Source of the DNA: Oscillospiraceae bacterium
Lineage (GTDB): Bacteria > Bacillota > Clostridia > Oscillospirales > Oscillospiraceae
DNA length: 54,292 bases
Direction: 5' to 3'
Assembly (NCBI GenBank): GCA_017620525.1
Contig: JAGAUY010000090.1
Coordinates: 1-54,292 of the forward strand
Made by a program: the position numbers and the translations under genes. This document shows, one piece after another, positions 31,207 to 40,920 of this stretch. Below the pieces are notes generated by a model. That model saw only the letters and a list, made by a program, of their open reading frames with translations, had not been told where the DNA came from and searched no databases. The stretch's first letter is position 1. Every line of letters starts with the position of its first letter.

Positions 31207-32343
31207 ATGAGTAACGTTAAGACAGCGTGTGTGATCAGCTGCTCGGACCATTACGGACATCGGCTGAACGTGATCGCGGACTATCTGCGCTCTGTCGGAT
31301 ATGAGGTGACCTATATCACTTCCGATTTTGACCATACTTCCAAGCAGAATTTTGTCTGCAGCGTTCCGGGATGTGTACAGCTGCACGCAAAGCCTTATCG
31401 AAAGAATTTATCTGTGGACAGGATCCTGTCCCACCGGATGTTTGCCCGGGATGTATTCCGCTATCTGGAGAAGCAGGAGCGGCAGCCGGACGTGGTGGTA
31501 TCTCTGGTGCCCCCCAATTTCCTGGTGCATTACGGCGCCCGGTACAAGAAAAAACATCCGAATGTTTATCTGATTTTTGATATTTTTGATATGTGGCCTG
31601 AGACATTCCCCTTCGGTCGGATGAAAAAGCTGTTGGCACCTGTATTTTGTGTTTGGGCCTGGATCCGGGACCACAGCCTTTCCAGAGCGGACTATGTGAC
31701 CACCGAGTGCGAGATGTTCCGCAGACTCCTGAAACTGCCGGATAAGAACTCCAGAGCGATCTACCTCTGCGCTCCTGCACTGAAGATTCCCGATTGTGGA
31801 GTTCAGCTGCGGGAGGACAGTCTGGAGTTGTGCTATCTGGGCGCGATCAACAATGTGATCGATATCCCCGCCATCTGTGGTCTTTTGCGGAAGCTGGTGC
31901 GGGAAAAGCCTGTGACGCTGCATATCATCGGTAAAGGTGAGCGGCAGCAGGAACTGATCGATTCGGCAAAGTCTGCCGGAGCTCAGGTCCATTTTCACGG
32001 CGCGATCTATGACGACGAGAAAAAGCAGCAGATCATCAACCGGTGCCACTTCGGCCTGAATATGATGAAGTCCTCCGTGTGCGTGGGGCTTACCATGAAG
32101 TCCATTGACTATTTCCGGTTTGGTCTGCCGATCATCAACAACATCCCTGCCGACACCGAGGAACTTGTGCGGCTCAGAAATATTGGCATCCAGTGTGGTG
32201 ATGGCTGCGAGCGCCGGGTGCTGGATATGACCGCCGCGGAATGCGCGGCAATGCGAGAAAATGTAAAGGAAGTCTTTGAGACCACCTTTGAAAAGTCTGT
32301 GATTGACAGCCAGTACAGACAGCTATTTGATGGAGTTTTGTGA
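31207..32343 (+). CDS. Glycosyltransferase, GT4-like, 378 aa
   Basis: A GT-B type cytoplasmic transferase. The N-terminal half has CVISCSDHYGHRLNVIADYL, a VVVSLVPPNFLVHYG strand-loop and IFDIFDMWPETFP, a D/E-rich piece frequent in GT4 enzymes of this type. The C-terminal half has LCYLGAINNVIDI, LHIIGKGERQQELID and the nucleotide-sugar site SVCVGLTMKSIDYFRFGLPI. AAAGGAT precedes the ATG. It is the second gene of locus 2 and probably adds the second sugar to the lipid-linked primer. Its stop precedes the following GT2 gene by a few bases. Confidence 0.9.
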   Translation: MSNVKTACVISCSDHYGHRLNVIADYLRSVGYEVTYITSDFDHTSKQNFVCSVPGCVQLHAKPYRKNLSVDRILSHRMFARDVFRYLEKQERQPDVVVSLVPPNFLVHYGARYKKKHPNVYLIFDIFDMWPETFPFGRMKKLLAPVFCVWAWIRDHSLSRADYVTTECEMFRRLLKLPDKNSRAIYLCAPALKIPDCGVQLREDSLELCYLGAINNVIDIPAICGLLRKLVREKPVTLHIIGKGERQQELIDSAKSAGAQVHFHGAIYDDEKKQQIINRCHFGLNMMKSSVCVGLTMKSIDYFRFGLPIINNIPADTEELVRLRNIGIQCGDGCERRVLDMTAAECAAMRENVKEVFETTFEKSVIDSQYRQLFDGVL

Positions 32344-32350
32344 GGAAATG

Positions 32351-33289
32351 ATGGAAAAAGCGACAGTATTGGTGCTGCTGGCTACTTACAACGGAGAAAA
32401 CTATATCCGTCCCATGGTGGATTCGGTGCTGGCACAGGACTATCAGGATGTGAAGATCATCCTGTCCGATGACAATTCCACAGACACTTCTCCGGCGATT
32501 CTGGACGAATATGCGGCGATGTATCCGGACCGTGTATTTCACTACCGTTCCGGAATGCGCTTCGGCTGTGCGCAGAAGCATTTCATGCATCTGCTTGCGA
32601 AATTCCATGACGCGCCCTACATCATGTTCTGCGATCAGGACGATGTATGGCACAGCGACAAGATCCGCAAGACCCTCGACAAAATGAAGCAGGTGGAAGC
32701 CGGGGAAACGGTTCCCGCCATGGTTCATACGGATCTGCGGGTGGTTGACCGGGACCTGCAGGAGCTGTCCGCCTCTTTCTGGAGCCATTCCGATCTGGAT
32801 GGCAGCCGTCTGGCGCTGAATGAGCTGCTGGTCCAGAATGTGGTGACCGGCTGCACCATGATGATCAATAACCCATTGGCACAGCTTGCCTGCCGGCAGA
32901 TCCCGCAGGACGCGATGCTGATGCACGACTGGTGGCTGGCGCTGCTGGCGTCTGCCTGCGGCAGAACCGGTTTCCTGAATGAGGCCACCATTGATTACCG
33001 GCAGCACGGCAACAATTCCGTGGGTGCAAAGAATGTCCGCTCCGTCGGTTATCTCTGCCAGAGACTGCGTTCGAAGAAAATGCGCATGGCCCTTTCCAAC
33101 GCGGCGGCGCAGGCGCAGGTCTTTGGCGACTGCTACCGCGACCTGCTGACAAAGGAGCAGACTGAGCTGATCGAAGCCTTCGCTTCCACGCAGACGGCCG
33201 GCCTGCTGCGCCGGGATCAGATTTATATCCGACATAATCTGCTGAAGCACGGCTTTGTTCGTGTGACGGCGCAACTTCTGGGATGGTGA
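32351..33289 (+). CDS. Glycosyltransferase family 2, 312 aa
   Basis: A GT-A type transferase. The start shows VLVLLATYNGENYIRPMVDSVLAQ, IILSDDNSTDTSP and the MFCDQDDVWHSDK motif, in which the DQDD acts as the metal-binding DXD; the pattern is that of rhamnosyltransferase-like GT2 proteins (ATYNG, SDDxS, DQDDxW). That would agree with the dTDP-rhamnose genes downstream; it is inference. The ATG at 32351 is preferred; the ATG at 32348 lies immediately after the GAGGA site. It ends seven bases before the polymerase gene. Confidence 0.92.
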   Translation: MEKATVLVLLATYNGENYIRPMVDSVLAQDYQDVKIILSDDNSTDTSPAILDEYAAMYPDRVFHYRSGMRFGCAQKHFMHLLAKFHDAPYIMFCDQDDVWHSDKIRKTLDKMKQVEAGETVPAMVHTDLRVVDRDLQELSASFWSHSDLDGSRLALNELLVQNVVTGCTMMINNPLAQLACRQIPQDAMLMHDWWLALLASACGRTGFLNEATIDYRQHGNNSVGAKNVRSVGYLCQRLRSKKMRMALSNAAAQAQVFGDCYRDLLTKEQTELIEAFASTQTAGLLRRDQIYIRHNLLKHGFVRVTAQLLGW

Positions 33290-33296
33290 CAAGACA

Positions 33297-34796
33297 TTGA
33301 AAGTTTTAGGACAAAAAATCGCGGCAATGTGGGATCAATTCCGGGCCGCTTCTCTGGCCGGGAAATGCGACATGGCGGCTTATGTATGCCTGTGTGCGTT
33401 TGTTCTCGACTGCAGCTTTTCCGGCGGCGGTCATTATCTGACTGTTGGTCCCCTGTCTCCCAGAATGATCTTTGCATTTGCAGCCCTGGCGCTGTGTATG
33501 CCGAAGCTGCTGATGAATCTGAAAAAATACATTACCAACCCGCTTTTGCTGCTGTTTGTGGTGTATCTGGTGTATCTGGCAGTCTGCGCGGTCCGGGGAT
33601 ACCGTGCCCAGAACCGGATGAACGTTCTGGTCAGCGACCTGAAGGGCTTTATGTGGCTGTTCCTGGTGCCGCTGTTCGTGGCAACCGTCACCAGTCGCAG
33701 CCGTTTTGAAAAGGTGCTTAGCTGCATCGTTGTGGGTGCAGTCATTCAGGCATGTATTGTCCTGGTGATCAACCAGGTCTGCACCATGGTTCCCAATGGA
33801 ATCCAGAAGTTCTACCTGCCCTTTGCCGCGCTGCAGTTCGGCACGCTGAACAATATCTCTGACCGGATTTTCCGGATCTTCATGAGCAGCTGCCCTTATA
33901 TGGTTATTGCCTGCGCGGTGGCGCTGTTCCGCCAGATCAGAGCGAAGAAGATCATGCTGCGCTATATCGCGGTGGTTGTGCTGTGTTTGTGTGCGTTGCT
34001 GCTTTCCTTCACCCGTTCCGTTTTCGGCTGCATTTTTGTGGTCGTTGCCTGCTCTGCGGTGGCGCTGATCTGGTTCTACCGGAAGGAGACCGCAAAGACT
34101 GTCAAATTTGTGGTGATTTCTGTTGCGCTGCTGCTGTGCCTGGTGTTTATTCTGGAGTTCACTTACAAGGCGAATTATCTGAATTTCGCGATTTCCAGAA
34201 CTCTGGGTGTGGAACCCCGGCAGTCTGTTGCCATTACGCTGCGTCAGAAGTGGGACAGCAGCGATCTGAAAAAGCTGCTGGAAGGCCGGAATACCGGCGA
34301 TGAAGTGGTGGATGAAGAGATCATTGAAGAAGATCTGCAGGAAGAGGACCAGCAGAAAGAGCTGGACCAGCAGAATCTCTATATGAACATCACCACCGAG
34401 AGCGATACCCTCCGTCAGGTTACCATGTCCGAGCTGATGGACCTGATCCGCCGCAATCCTGTATTCGGCAATGGTCTGGGTGCCCATGCGCCTTCCCGTG
34501 TCAACGGCAGAGATCCTGCCATCGACGGCCTGGATGAGTATTTCTATCTGGACATGCTGGCAAGAACCGGCATCGTCGGTCTGGTGCTGTATATGCTGCC
34601 CTTTGCCTATATCATGCTCTGCTGTTTCCGCAACCGCCGCAAGCTCTGCCAGTTCCATGGCGGTACTGCCATGATGTGCGGCATGGCCGGCTTCTGGGCC
34701 ATCACTTGGTTCAATCCCTGGATGAATGCGGCCCTGGGCATCACGGGCTATGCTATCTGCAGCGCTTTGCCCCGGATCCTGAAAGAGGATCTTTGA
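33297..34796 (+). CDS. O-antigen polymerase/ligase-like membrane protein (Wzy type), 499 aa
   Basis: About eleven hydrophobic segments in an O-antigen polymerase/ligase arrangement. A large loop between the late membrane helices (about residues 300-390) is very rich in Asp, Glu and Gln, then SELMDLIRRNPVFGNGLGAHAPSR leads into the last helices; the FGNGLGAHAPS pattern (GxGxGxx) is typical of the family. The role would be polymerisation of lipid-linked units at the outer face of the membrane. The start codon is TTG at 33297 with a poor ribosome site; an ATG at 33327 is an alternative. It stands between a GT2 gene and the rhamnose genes. Confidence 0.88.
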   Translation: MKVLGQKIAAMWDQFRAASLAGKCDMAAYVCLCAFVLDCSFSGGGHYLTVGPLSPRMIFAFAALALCMPKLLMNLKKYITNPLLLLFVVYLVYLAVCAVRGYRAQNRMNVLVSDLKGFMWLFLVPLFVATVTSRSRFEKVLSCIVVGAVIQACIVLVINQVCTMVPNGIQKFYLPFAALQFGTLNNISDRIFRIFMSSCPYMVIACAVALFRQIRAKKIMLRYIAVVVLCLCALLLSFTRSVFGCIFVVVACSAVALIWFYRKETAKTVKFVVISVALLLCLVFILEFTYKANYLNFAISRTLGVEPRQSVAITLRQKWDSSDLKKLLEGRNTGDEVVDEEIIEEDLQEEDQQKELDQQNLYMNITTESDTLRQVTMSELMDLIRRNPVFGNGLGAHAPSRVNGRDPAIDGLDEYFYLDMLARTGIVGLVLYMLPFAYIMLCCFRNRRKLCQFHGGTAMMCGMAGFWAITWFNPWMNAALGITGYAICSALPRILKEDL

Positions 34797-34854
34797 TTAC
34801 AAAAATCCGTAAGAATTTACAAACAATAAATATCATGTGAAAGGAAGACTTTTT

Positions 34855-35751
34855 ATGAAAGGTATTATTCTGGCCGGTGGCTCCGGCACCCGGCTGTATC
34901 CTCTGACCAAAGTCACTTCCAAGCAGCTGCTGCCCATTTATGATAAACCCATGATCTATTATCCCATGTCTGTGCTGATGAGTGCCGGCATCCGGGATAT
35001 CCTGATCATTTCCACCCCCCAGGATACCCCCCGTTTCCAGGATCTGCTGGGTGACGGCCATCAGTTCGGTGTGAAGCTGAGCTATGCGGTGCAGCCCAGC
35101 CCCGACGGCCTGGCACAGGCATTCATCATCGGCGCTGATTTCATCGGAGACGATACCGTTGCCATGGTCCTGGGCGACAATATTTTCTCCGGCCATGGCC
35201 TGAACAAGCGGCTGAAGGCCGCTGTGGAGAACGCGCAGAGCGGCAAGGGTGCCACCGTCTTCGGATACTATGTGGATGACCCCGAGCGTTTCGGTATCGT
35301 GGAGTTCGACGAGAACGGCCACGCCATCTCCATTGAGGAGAAGCCTGCCCATCCCAAGAGCAATTACTGCGTCACCGGCCTGTACTTCTACGACAACCGT
35401 GTTGTGGAGTATGCCAAGGGCCTGAAGCCTTCCAAGCGCGGTGAGCTGGAGATCACCGATCTGAACCGGATCTACCTGGAGCAGGGTGAGCTGAATGTGG
35501 AACTGCTGGGCCAGGGCTTTACCTGGCTGGACACCGGCACCCATGAGAGCCTGGTGGAAGCTACCAATTTCGTCATGACCATGGAAAAGCATCAGCACCG
35601 CAAGATCGCCTGTCTGGAGGATATTGCCTACTGCAACGGCTGGATCACCCGGGACGATGTGATGGCTACCTATGAGATTATGAAGAAGAATCAGTACGGT
35701 CAGTATCTGAAGGACGTGCTGGACGGCAAGTATGTCGACGCCAAGAAGTAA
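34855..35751 (+). CDS. rfbA: Glucose-1-phosphate thymidylyltransferase
   Basis: First enzyme of dTDP-L-rhamnose synthesis: glucose-1-phosphate + dTTP to dTDP-glucose. The 298-aa protein starts with [20 protein letters not shown], the nucleotide-binding signature, followed by [20 protein letters not shown], the metal-binding Asp in VLGDNIFSG, and [16 protein letters not shown] with the product-binding Glu and Lys. The ATG at 34855 is preceded by AAGGAAG; a GTG at 34837 is upstream but lies before that site. A 58-base gap separates it from the polymerase gene; I see no clear promoter there. Also feeds the dTDP-amino sugar pair at 39397-40904. Confidence 0.97.
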   Translation: MKGIILAGGSGTRLYPLTKVTSKQLLPIYDKPMIYYPMSVLMSAGIRDILIISTPQDTPRFQDLLGDGHQFGVKLSYAVQPSPDGLAQAFIIGADFIGDDTVAMVLGDNIFSGHGLNKRLKAAVENAQSGKGATVFGYYVDDPERFGIVEFDENGHAISIEEKPAHPKSNYCVTGLYFYDNRVVEYAKGLKPSKRGELEITDLNRIYLEQGELNVELLGQGFTWLDTGTHESLVEATNFVMTMEKHQHRKIACLEDIAYCNGWITRDDVMATYEIMKKNQYGQYLKDVLDGKYVDAKK

Positions 35752-35769
35752 GAAAGAGGAACTGAAATT

Positions 35770-36789
35770 ATGACTATTATTGTTACGGGCGGCGCCGGTT
35801 TTATCGGCTCCAACTTCGTATTCCATATGCTGGGCAAGTATCCCGACTACCGCATCATCTGCCTGGACAAGCTGACCTATGCCGGCAATCTGAGCACCCT
35901 GGCACCCGTGATGGACAACCCTAACTTCCGTTTCGTGAAGCTGGACATCTGCGACCGGGAAGGCGTCTACAAGCTGTTCGAGGAAGAGCATCCTGATGTG
36001 GTTGTCAACTTTGCCGCTGAGTCCCATGTGGACCGCTCCATTGAGAATCCTGAGATCTTCCTGCAGACCAATATTCTGGGCACTCAGGTCCTGATGGATG
36101 CCTGCCGCAAGTACGGCATCACCCGTTATCATCAGGTCTCTACCGACGAGGTCTACGGCGATCTGCCCCTGGACCGTCCCGATCTGTTCTTCACCGAGGA
36201 GACGCCCATCCATACCAGCTCTCCCTACTCCTCCTCCAAGGCAGGCGCCGACCTGCTGGTCATGGCTTATCACCGTACCTACGGTCTGCCTGTGACCATT
36301 TCCCGCTGTTCCAACAACTACGGCCCCTATCACTTCCCCGAGAAGCTGATCCCCCTGATGATCGCCAATGCTCTTGCTGACAAGCCTCTGCCTGTCTATG
36401 GCGAGGGCCTGAACGTTCGTGACTGGCTGTACGTTGAAGACCACTGCAAGGCCATCGACCTGATCATCCATAAGGGCCGCGTGGGCGAAGTTTACAACAT
36501 CGGCGGCCACAATGAGATGAAGAACATTGACATTGTCAAGATCATCTGCAAAGCTCTGGGCAAGTCCGAAAGTCTGATCACCCATGTCACCGACCGCAAG
36601 GGCCACGACATGCGCTATGCCATTGACCCCACCAAGATCCACAATGAGCTGGGCTGGCTGCCCGAGACCAAGTTTGTCGACGGTATTCAGAAGACCATCC
36701 AGTGGTATCTGGACAACAAGGAATGGTGGCAGACCATCATTTCCGGCGAATATCAGAACTACTACGAGAAGATGTACGGCAACCGCTAA
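35770..36789 (+). CDS. rfbB: dTDP-glucose 4,6-dehydratase
   Basis: Second enzyme: dTDP-glucose to dTDP-4-keto-6-deoxyglucose, the branch point for rhamnose and the amino sugar. The 339-aa SDR protein shows the NAD loop TGGAGFIGSNFVFH, FAAESHVDRSI, the catalytic STDEVYGDL (Asp-Glu pair) and the YSSSKAGAD motif with the active-site Tyr and Lys, then RCSNNYGPYHFPEKLIP. AAAGAGGA stands before the ATG, 18 bases after rfbA. Highly biased codons suggest good expression. Confidence 0.97.
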   Translation: MTIIVTGGAGFIGSNFVFHMLGKYPDYRIICLDKLTYAGNLSTLAPVMDNPNFRFVKLDICDREGVYKLFEEEHPDVVVNFAAESHVDRSIENPEIFLQTNILGTQVLMDACRKYGITRYHQVSTDEVYGDLPLDRPDLFFTEETPIHTSSPYSSSKAGADLLVMAYHRTYGLPVTISRCSNNYGPYHFPEKLIPLMIANALADKPLPVYGEGLNVRDWLYVEDHCKAIDLIIHKGRVGEVYNIGGHNEMKNIDIVKIICKALGKSESLITHVTDRKGHDMRYAIDPTKIHNELGWLPETKFVDGIQKTIQWYLDNKEWWQTIISGEYQNYYEKMYGNR

Positions 36790-36801
36790 GGAGCGTTTGA
36801 T

Positions 36802-37716
36802 ATGAAAGTATTTGTAACCGGCGTCGGCGGCCAGCTGGGCCACGACGTGATGAATGAACTTCACAGCCGCGGCTACGAAGGTATCGGCAGTGATATCGCC
36901 CCCGAATACAGCGGCATTCAGGACGGCTCTGCCGTTACCTCCATGCCCTATGTTGCTATGGACATTACCGACAGCGAGGCAGTGGACGCGGTGATCACCG
37001 CCGCGGCTCCCGATGTTGTGGTTCACTGCGCTGCATGGACTGCTGTGGATCTGGCTGAGGATGATGACAAGGCCCCGAAAGTCCGCGCCATCAACGCCGG
37101 CGGCACCCAGAATATTGCAAATGTCTGCAAGAAGCTGGGCTGCAAGATGGTTTATCTCAGCACGGACTACGTCTTCGACGGCCAGGGCGAAAAACCCTGG
37201 GAGCCTGACTGCAAGGACTACAAACCTCTGAGCGTCTATGGACAGACCAAGCTGGAAGGCGAACTGGCTGTTTCCCGGACCATCGAGAAGTATTTCATCG
37301 TCCGCATTGCCTGGGTCTTCGGCCTGAACGGCAAGAACTTTATCAAGACAATGCTGAATGTGGGTAAGAAGTACGACACTGTCCGCGTGGTCAATGACCA
37401 GATCGGCACGCCTACCTACACCCTGGACCTGAGCCGGCTGCTGGTGGATATGATCGAGACGGAAAAATACGGCTACTACCATGCCACCAATGAGGGCGGC
37501 TACATTTCATGGTATGACTTTACCTGCGAGATCTTCCGCCAGGCGGGCTACACCACCAAGGTTGTCCCTGTGACCACTGCGGAGTACGGCCTTTCCAAGG
37601 CTGCCCGTCCCTTCAATAGCCGGCTGGATAAGTCCAAGCTGGTTGCAGCCGGTTTTGAACCCCTGCCCACCTGGCAGGATGCTCTGAGCCGCTATCTGAA
37701 AGAAATTGAGGAATAA
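36802..37716 (+). CDS. rfbD: dTDP-4-dehydrorhamnose reductase
   Basis: Last enzyme of dTDP-L-rhamnose synthesis, using NAD(P)H. The 304-aa SDR protein has KVFVTGVGGQLGHDVMNEL at the N terminus, VHCAAWTAVDLAEDD, LSTDYVFDGQGEKPW and the SVYGQTKLEGE motif with the catalytic Tyr-x3-Lys; IAWVFGLNGKNFIKTML and NDQIGTPTYTLDL are further family marks. It comes before rfbC here, whereas other loci often have rfbC earlier. Spacing to both neighbours is short (12 and 5 bases). Confidence 0.97.
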   Translation: MKVFVTGVGGQLGHDVMNELHSRGYEGIGSDIAPEYSGIQDGSAVTSMPYVAMDITDSEAVDAVITAAAPDVVVHCAAWTAVDLAEDDDKAPKVRAINAGGTQNIANVCKKLGCKMVYLSTDYVFDGQGEKPWEPDCKDYKPLSVYGQTKLEGELAVSRTIEKYFIVRIAWVFGLNGKNFIKTMLNVGKKYDTVRVVNDQIGTPTYTLDLSRLLVDMIETEKYGYYHATNEGGYISWYDFTCEIFRQAGYTTKVVPVTTAEYGLSKAARPFNSRLDKSKLVAAGFEPLPTWQDALSRYLKEIEE

Positions 37717-37721
37717 GACTT

Positions 37722-38330
37722 ATGGGTCAGATTACAGTTGAAAAGAATGTCGGCGGCATTGAGGGCCTCTGTGTTATTACCCCTGCGGTCCACGGCGACA
37801 ACCGGGGCTACTTTATGGAGACCTACAGCCAGCGAGATATGGAAGAAGCGGGACTGAATATCCCCTTTGTTCAGGACAACCAGTCCATGTCCACCAAGGG
37901 CGTGCTGCGGGGACTGCATTTCCAGAAGCAGTATCCCCAGACCAAGCTGGTCCGGGCCATCAAGGGCCGGGTATTCGACGTGGCTGTTGACCTGCGTTCC
38001 GGCTCCGAGACCTACGGCAAGTGGTACGGTGTGGAACTGACGGAGGAAAACAAGAAGCAGTTCCTGATCCCGAAGGGCTTTGCCCACGGCTTCCTGGTGC
38101 TCAGCGAGACCGCTGAATTCTGCTATAAGTGTGATGATTTCTATCATGCCAACGACGAAGGCGGCCTGGCCTGGAACGACCCCGCCATCGGCATTGAATG
38201 GCCGGAAGTAACCGGCCTGTATCAGGGCACTGCCAGCGCCGCTGGCTATTGCCTGGCAGACGGCACCGCCCTGAATCTGAGTGAGAAGGATCAGAAGTGG
38301 CAGTGCCTGAAGGATACATTCCATTTTTAA
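37722..38330 (+). CDS. rfbC: dTDP-4-dehydrorhamnose 3,5-epimerase
   Basis: Third enzyme of the rhamnose pathway, a 202-aa cupin. Recognisable pieces are DNRGYFMETYSQRDMEEAGL, FVQDNQSMSTKGVLRGLHFQ (with the catalytic His in GLHFQ), KLVRAIKGRVFDVAVDLR, IPKGFAHGFLVLSETAEF and AWNDPAIGIEWP. It is slightly longer than many homologs owing to about 20 C-terminal residues. It lies five bases after rfbD. Confidence 0.97.
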   Translation: MGQITVEKNVGGIEGLCVITPAVHGDNRGYFMETYSQRDMEEAGLNIPFVQDNQSMSTKGVLRGLHFQKQYPQTKLVRAIKGRVFDVAVDLRSGSETYGKWYGVELTEENKKQFLIPKGFAHGFLVLSETAEFCYKCDDFYHANDEGGLAWNDPAIGIEWPEVTGLYQGTASAAGYCLADGTALNLSEKDQKWQCLKDTFHF

Positions 38331-38370
38331 TGAAGACCCAAAACTGTGCGGAAAGGGGGAGAATGCGCAC

Positions 38371-39327
38371 GTGAAGTACGATTTTTCGGTGATCGTTCTG
38401 TCTTACCATCCCAATAAAGAAAAACTCTTCGCGACACTGAGATCCGTGCTCCTGCAGAAGGACTGCCGCTTCGAGGTGATTGTGGCGGATGACGGTTCCG
38501 GCGAATTCTATGAGCCGGAGATCCGCGCGTTCTTCGCCGAACAGAGTTTTGAGGACTATCGGATCATTGGTCATGAGCATAATCAGGGCACGGTCCTGAA
38601 TCTTCTGGATGCGGCGGATGCTGCACAAGGAGGATACATCAAGCCTATCTCGCCCGGTGATTACCTGTATGATGAACTGACGCTGCGGGATCTGAAAGAA
38701 TTCATGGATGATCAGGGTGTCAAGGCCGTTTTCGGCGACATGGTCTACTACAGCGCGGATCCTGAGTTCCGGGTGTTCAATACCAGAACGCCCTGGGATG
38801 ACAGCATCTACAGCTGCGATGCAGAGCAGTTTGACTGCCGCAGATCCATGAAGCACCAGATGGTGTATCTGGACAATATCTCCGGCGCGTCGGTGGCCTA
38901 TACAAAGGATGCTTTCTGCAGCGGCCTGCGTGCCATTGCCGGACACGTCCGGTATGCCGAGGACGCCGTGCTGCAGCTGATGGTGCTGCAGGGTGACCGG
39001 ATCTGCAAGATCCCCCGATTTGTGGTATGGTATGAATATGGTACCGGTATCTCCACAGATCTTCAGGCTGGCCCTTCCCCCCGGCTGAAGCAGGATTTTT
39101 ACCGGTTCTATGCCATGCTGCACGAACAGTATCCCAATGCCCCTTATGTCGGAAGAACATACCATCGCTGGAAGCTGATGATGGAGGGCAACAAATTGGA
39201 GAATCTGCTCCGTCGGTTTACACAGATTGATAAGCTGCAGTTTGTGCTGAAAAAGCAAGTGATGATGAAAAACTACACCTGCTCCGATTATGACGACCGG
39301 TTCTTCCGTCAGGTCTGCGAGCGGTGA
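38371..39327 (+). CDS. Glycosyltransferase family 2, 318 aa
   Basis: A GT-A fold transferase with FSVIVLSYHPNKEKLFATLRS, VIVADDGSGEFYEPEI, HEHNQGTVLNLLDAAD and, in place of the usual DxD, ISPGDYLYDELTLRD, in which the PGD Asp probably holds the metal. Later SGASVAYTKDAF and EDAVLQLMVLQG resemble the acceptor side and catalytic ED motif of GT2 enzymes. The start codon is GTG at 38371 behind AAAGGGGGAGA. It follows rfbC, so it may use dTDP-rhamnose; this is inference from position only. Confidence 0.9.
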   Translation: MKYDFSVIVLSYHPNKEKLFATLRSVLLQKDCRFEVIVADDGSGEFYEPEIRAFFAEQSFEDYRIIGHEHNQGTVLNLLDAADAAQGGYIKPISPGDYLYDELTLRDLKEFMDDQGVKAVFGDMVYYSADPEFRVFNTRTPWDDSIYSCDAEQFDCRRSMKHQMVYLDNISGASVAYTKDAFCSGLRAIAGHVRYAEDAVLQLMVLQGDRICKIPRFVVWYEYGTGISTDLQAGPSPRLKQDFYRFYAMLHEQYPNAPYVGRTYHRWKLMMEGNKLENLLRRFTQIDKLQFVLKKQVMMKNYTCSDYDDRFFRQVCER

Positions 39328-39396
39328 GGCATAGCGGAGATATCCTCCGGAAAGGAGCGTACGGTGCTGTGACGCGCGGCACTGTACACGAAAACT

Positions 39397-39810
39397 ATGG
39401 AAGTAATCAAATACGCCTTTGAACCCCATGGCGACGACCGGGGCCAGCTGGTTGCCATCGAAGCGCAGCTGGATATTCCCTTTGAAGTGCGCCGTGTCTA
39501 CTATATTTACGATACCCTCGCCGGTGTCCGCCGGGGATTCCATGCCCATCAGGATCTGGAACAGATCCTCGTCTGCGTCCATGGCAGCTGCAAGATCCAT
39601 CTGGACAATGGCTATGAGACGGCGGAGGTTGTGCTGGACAAGCCTCATGAAGGCCTGTATATCAGCAACGACATGTGGCGGGAAATGTATGATTTCTCTC
39701 CTGATGCCGTGCTGCTGGTTCTGGCATCCCGGCACTATGACGAGGCGGATTATATCCGAGACTATGAGGTGTTCCTCAAAATGGTACACGATAAGGAGAC
39801 AAACCAGTGA
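39397..39810 (+). CDS. dTDP-4-keto-6-deoxyglucose 3,4-ketoisomerase (FdtA/QdtA type), 137 aa
   Basis: A small cupin that moves the keto group of dTDP-4-keto-6-deoxyglucose from C4 to C3. Typical pieces are [37 protein letters not shown] (catalytic His region), [12 protein letters not shown] and [22 protein letters not shown], matching the WxcM-like/FdtA family. It overlaps the aminotransferase gene by four bases, so the pair makes dTDP-3-amino-3,6-dideoxyhexose (Fuc3N if the product has galacto, Qui3N if gluco configuration); sequence by eye does not decide between them. The ATG at 39397 has no ribosome site. The nearest AAAGGAG (39351-39357) instead precedes a 17-codon GTG frame (39369-39422) that overlaps the start, so translation may be coupled. 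Confidence 0.93.
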   Translation: MEVIKYAFEPHGDDRGQLVAIEAQLDIPFEVRRVYYIYDTLAGVRRGFHAHQDLEQILVCVHGSCKIHLDNGYETAEVVLDKPHEGLYISNDMWREMYDFSPDAVLLVLASRHYDEADYIRDYEVFLKMVHDKETNQ

Positions 39811-40904
39811 AAGTACCTTTTGTAAGTTTTAAGCCCCTGGAACGGGAACTGAATGACCAGCTGCGGAGCGCTTTCGAGCGTGTTTTTGAGAACAGCTGGT
39901 ATATTGAGGGCAATGAGGACAAGGCCTTTGAAGAGGCTTTCGCCGCCTATTGCCGCAGCAAGTACTGCATCGGTGTAGGCAACGGTCTGGATGCGCTGAT
40001 GCTGGTGCTGCGGGCGCTGGAAATCGGCGAAGGTGACGAGGTTATCGTGCCTTCCAACACTTATATAGCCACCGCTCTGGCGGTGACCTATGTGGGTGCG
40101 AAGCCTGTCTTTGTGGAGCCTGACATCCGCACCTACAACATCGATCCTGCAAAGATTGAGGAGAAGATCACGGGTAATACCCGTGCCATCATGCCCGTCC
40201 ATCTGTATGGACAGGCCTGCGATATGGATCCCATCATGGCCATCGCGAAAAAGCATAACCTGTACGTCATCGAAGACTGCGCTCAGGCCCACGGTGCTAC
40301 CTACAAGGGCAGGATTATCGGTTCCTTTGGCGACGCTGCCGGCTTCAGCTTCTATCCTGGTAAGAACCTGGGCGCGCTGGGCGATGCCGGTGCTACCGTT
40401 ACCAACGACGGTGCAATTGCTGCCAGGGTCCGCGCTCTGGGCAATTATGGCTCCGATTATAAATATCACCATATCTACAAAGGCTGCAACTCCCGTCTCG
40501 ATGAGCTGCAGGCGGCATTCCTGTCCGCCAAGCTTCCTCTGATGGATAAGGTCAATGCGGACCGCCGCAATACCGCGAAGAAGTATCTGGAAGGCATAAC
40601 CAATCCTCAGATCATTCTGCCCTATGTGATGCCGGAATGCGAGCATGTGTGGCATCTGTTTGCCATCCGCTGCGAGAAGCGTGATGAACTGCAGGCATAT
40701 CTGACAGAGCGCGGCATCGGCACCAACAAGCACTATCCCATTCCCATGCATCTGCAGGAATGCTACAAGGATCTGGGTATCGCCGAAGGCGAACTGCCCA
40801 TTGCTGAGGAGATCAGCGCCACTGAGCTGAGCCTGCCCATGTATTATGGCATGACTGACGAGGAGATCCGCTACGTGATCGACTGTGTCAATGAATTTAA
40901 GTAA
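39807..40904 (+). CDS. dTDP-3-keto-6-deoxyhexose aminotransferase (FdtB/QdtB type, DegT family)
   Basis: A 365-aa PLP enzyme that adds an amino group at C3 of the product of the preceding ketoisomerase, with glutamate as donor. Marks are [17 protein letters not shown], the [16 protein letters not shown] phosphate-binding part, [41 protein letters not shown] and the Schiff-base Lys in [19 protein letters not shown] start overlapping the upstream stop (GTGA). No hexapeptide acyltransferase of the FdtC/QdtC type follows; an acyltransferase-3 membrane protein does, and a GNAT gene lies five genes on. Confidence 0.96.
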   Translation: MKVPFVSFKPLERELNDQLRSAFERVFENSWYIEGNEDKAFEEAFAAYCRSKYCIGVGNGLDALMLVLRALEIGEGDEVIVPSNTYIATALAVTYVGAKPVFVEPDIRTYNIDPAKIEEKITGNTRAIMPVHLYGQACDMDPIMAIAKKHNLYVIEDCAQAHGATYKGRIIGSFGDAAGFSFYPGKNLGALGDAGATVTNDGAIAARVRALGNYGSDYKYHHIYKGCNSRLDELQAAFLSAKLPLMDKVNADRRNTAKKYLEGITNPQIILPYVMPECEHVWHLFAIRCEKRDELQAYLTERGIGTNKHYPIPMHLQECYKDLGIAEGELPIAEEISATELSLPMYYGMTDEEIRYVIDCVNEFK

Positions 40905-40920
40905 AAAGAGAGGGAGTCAG

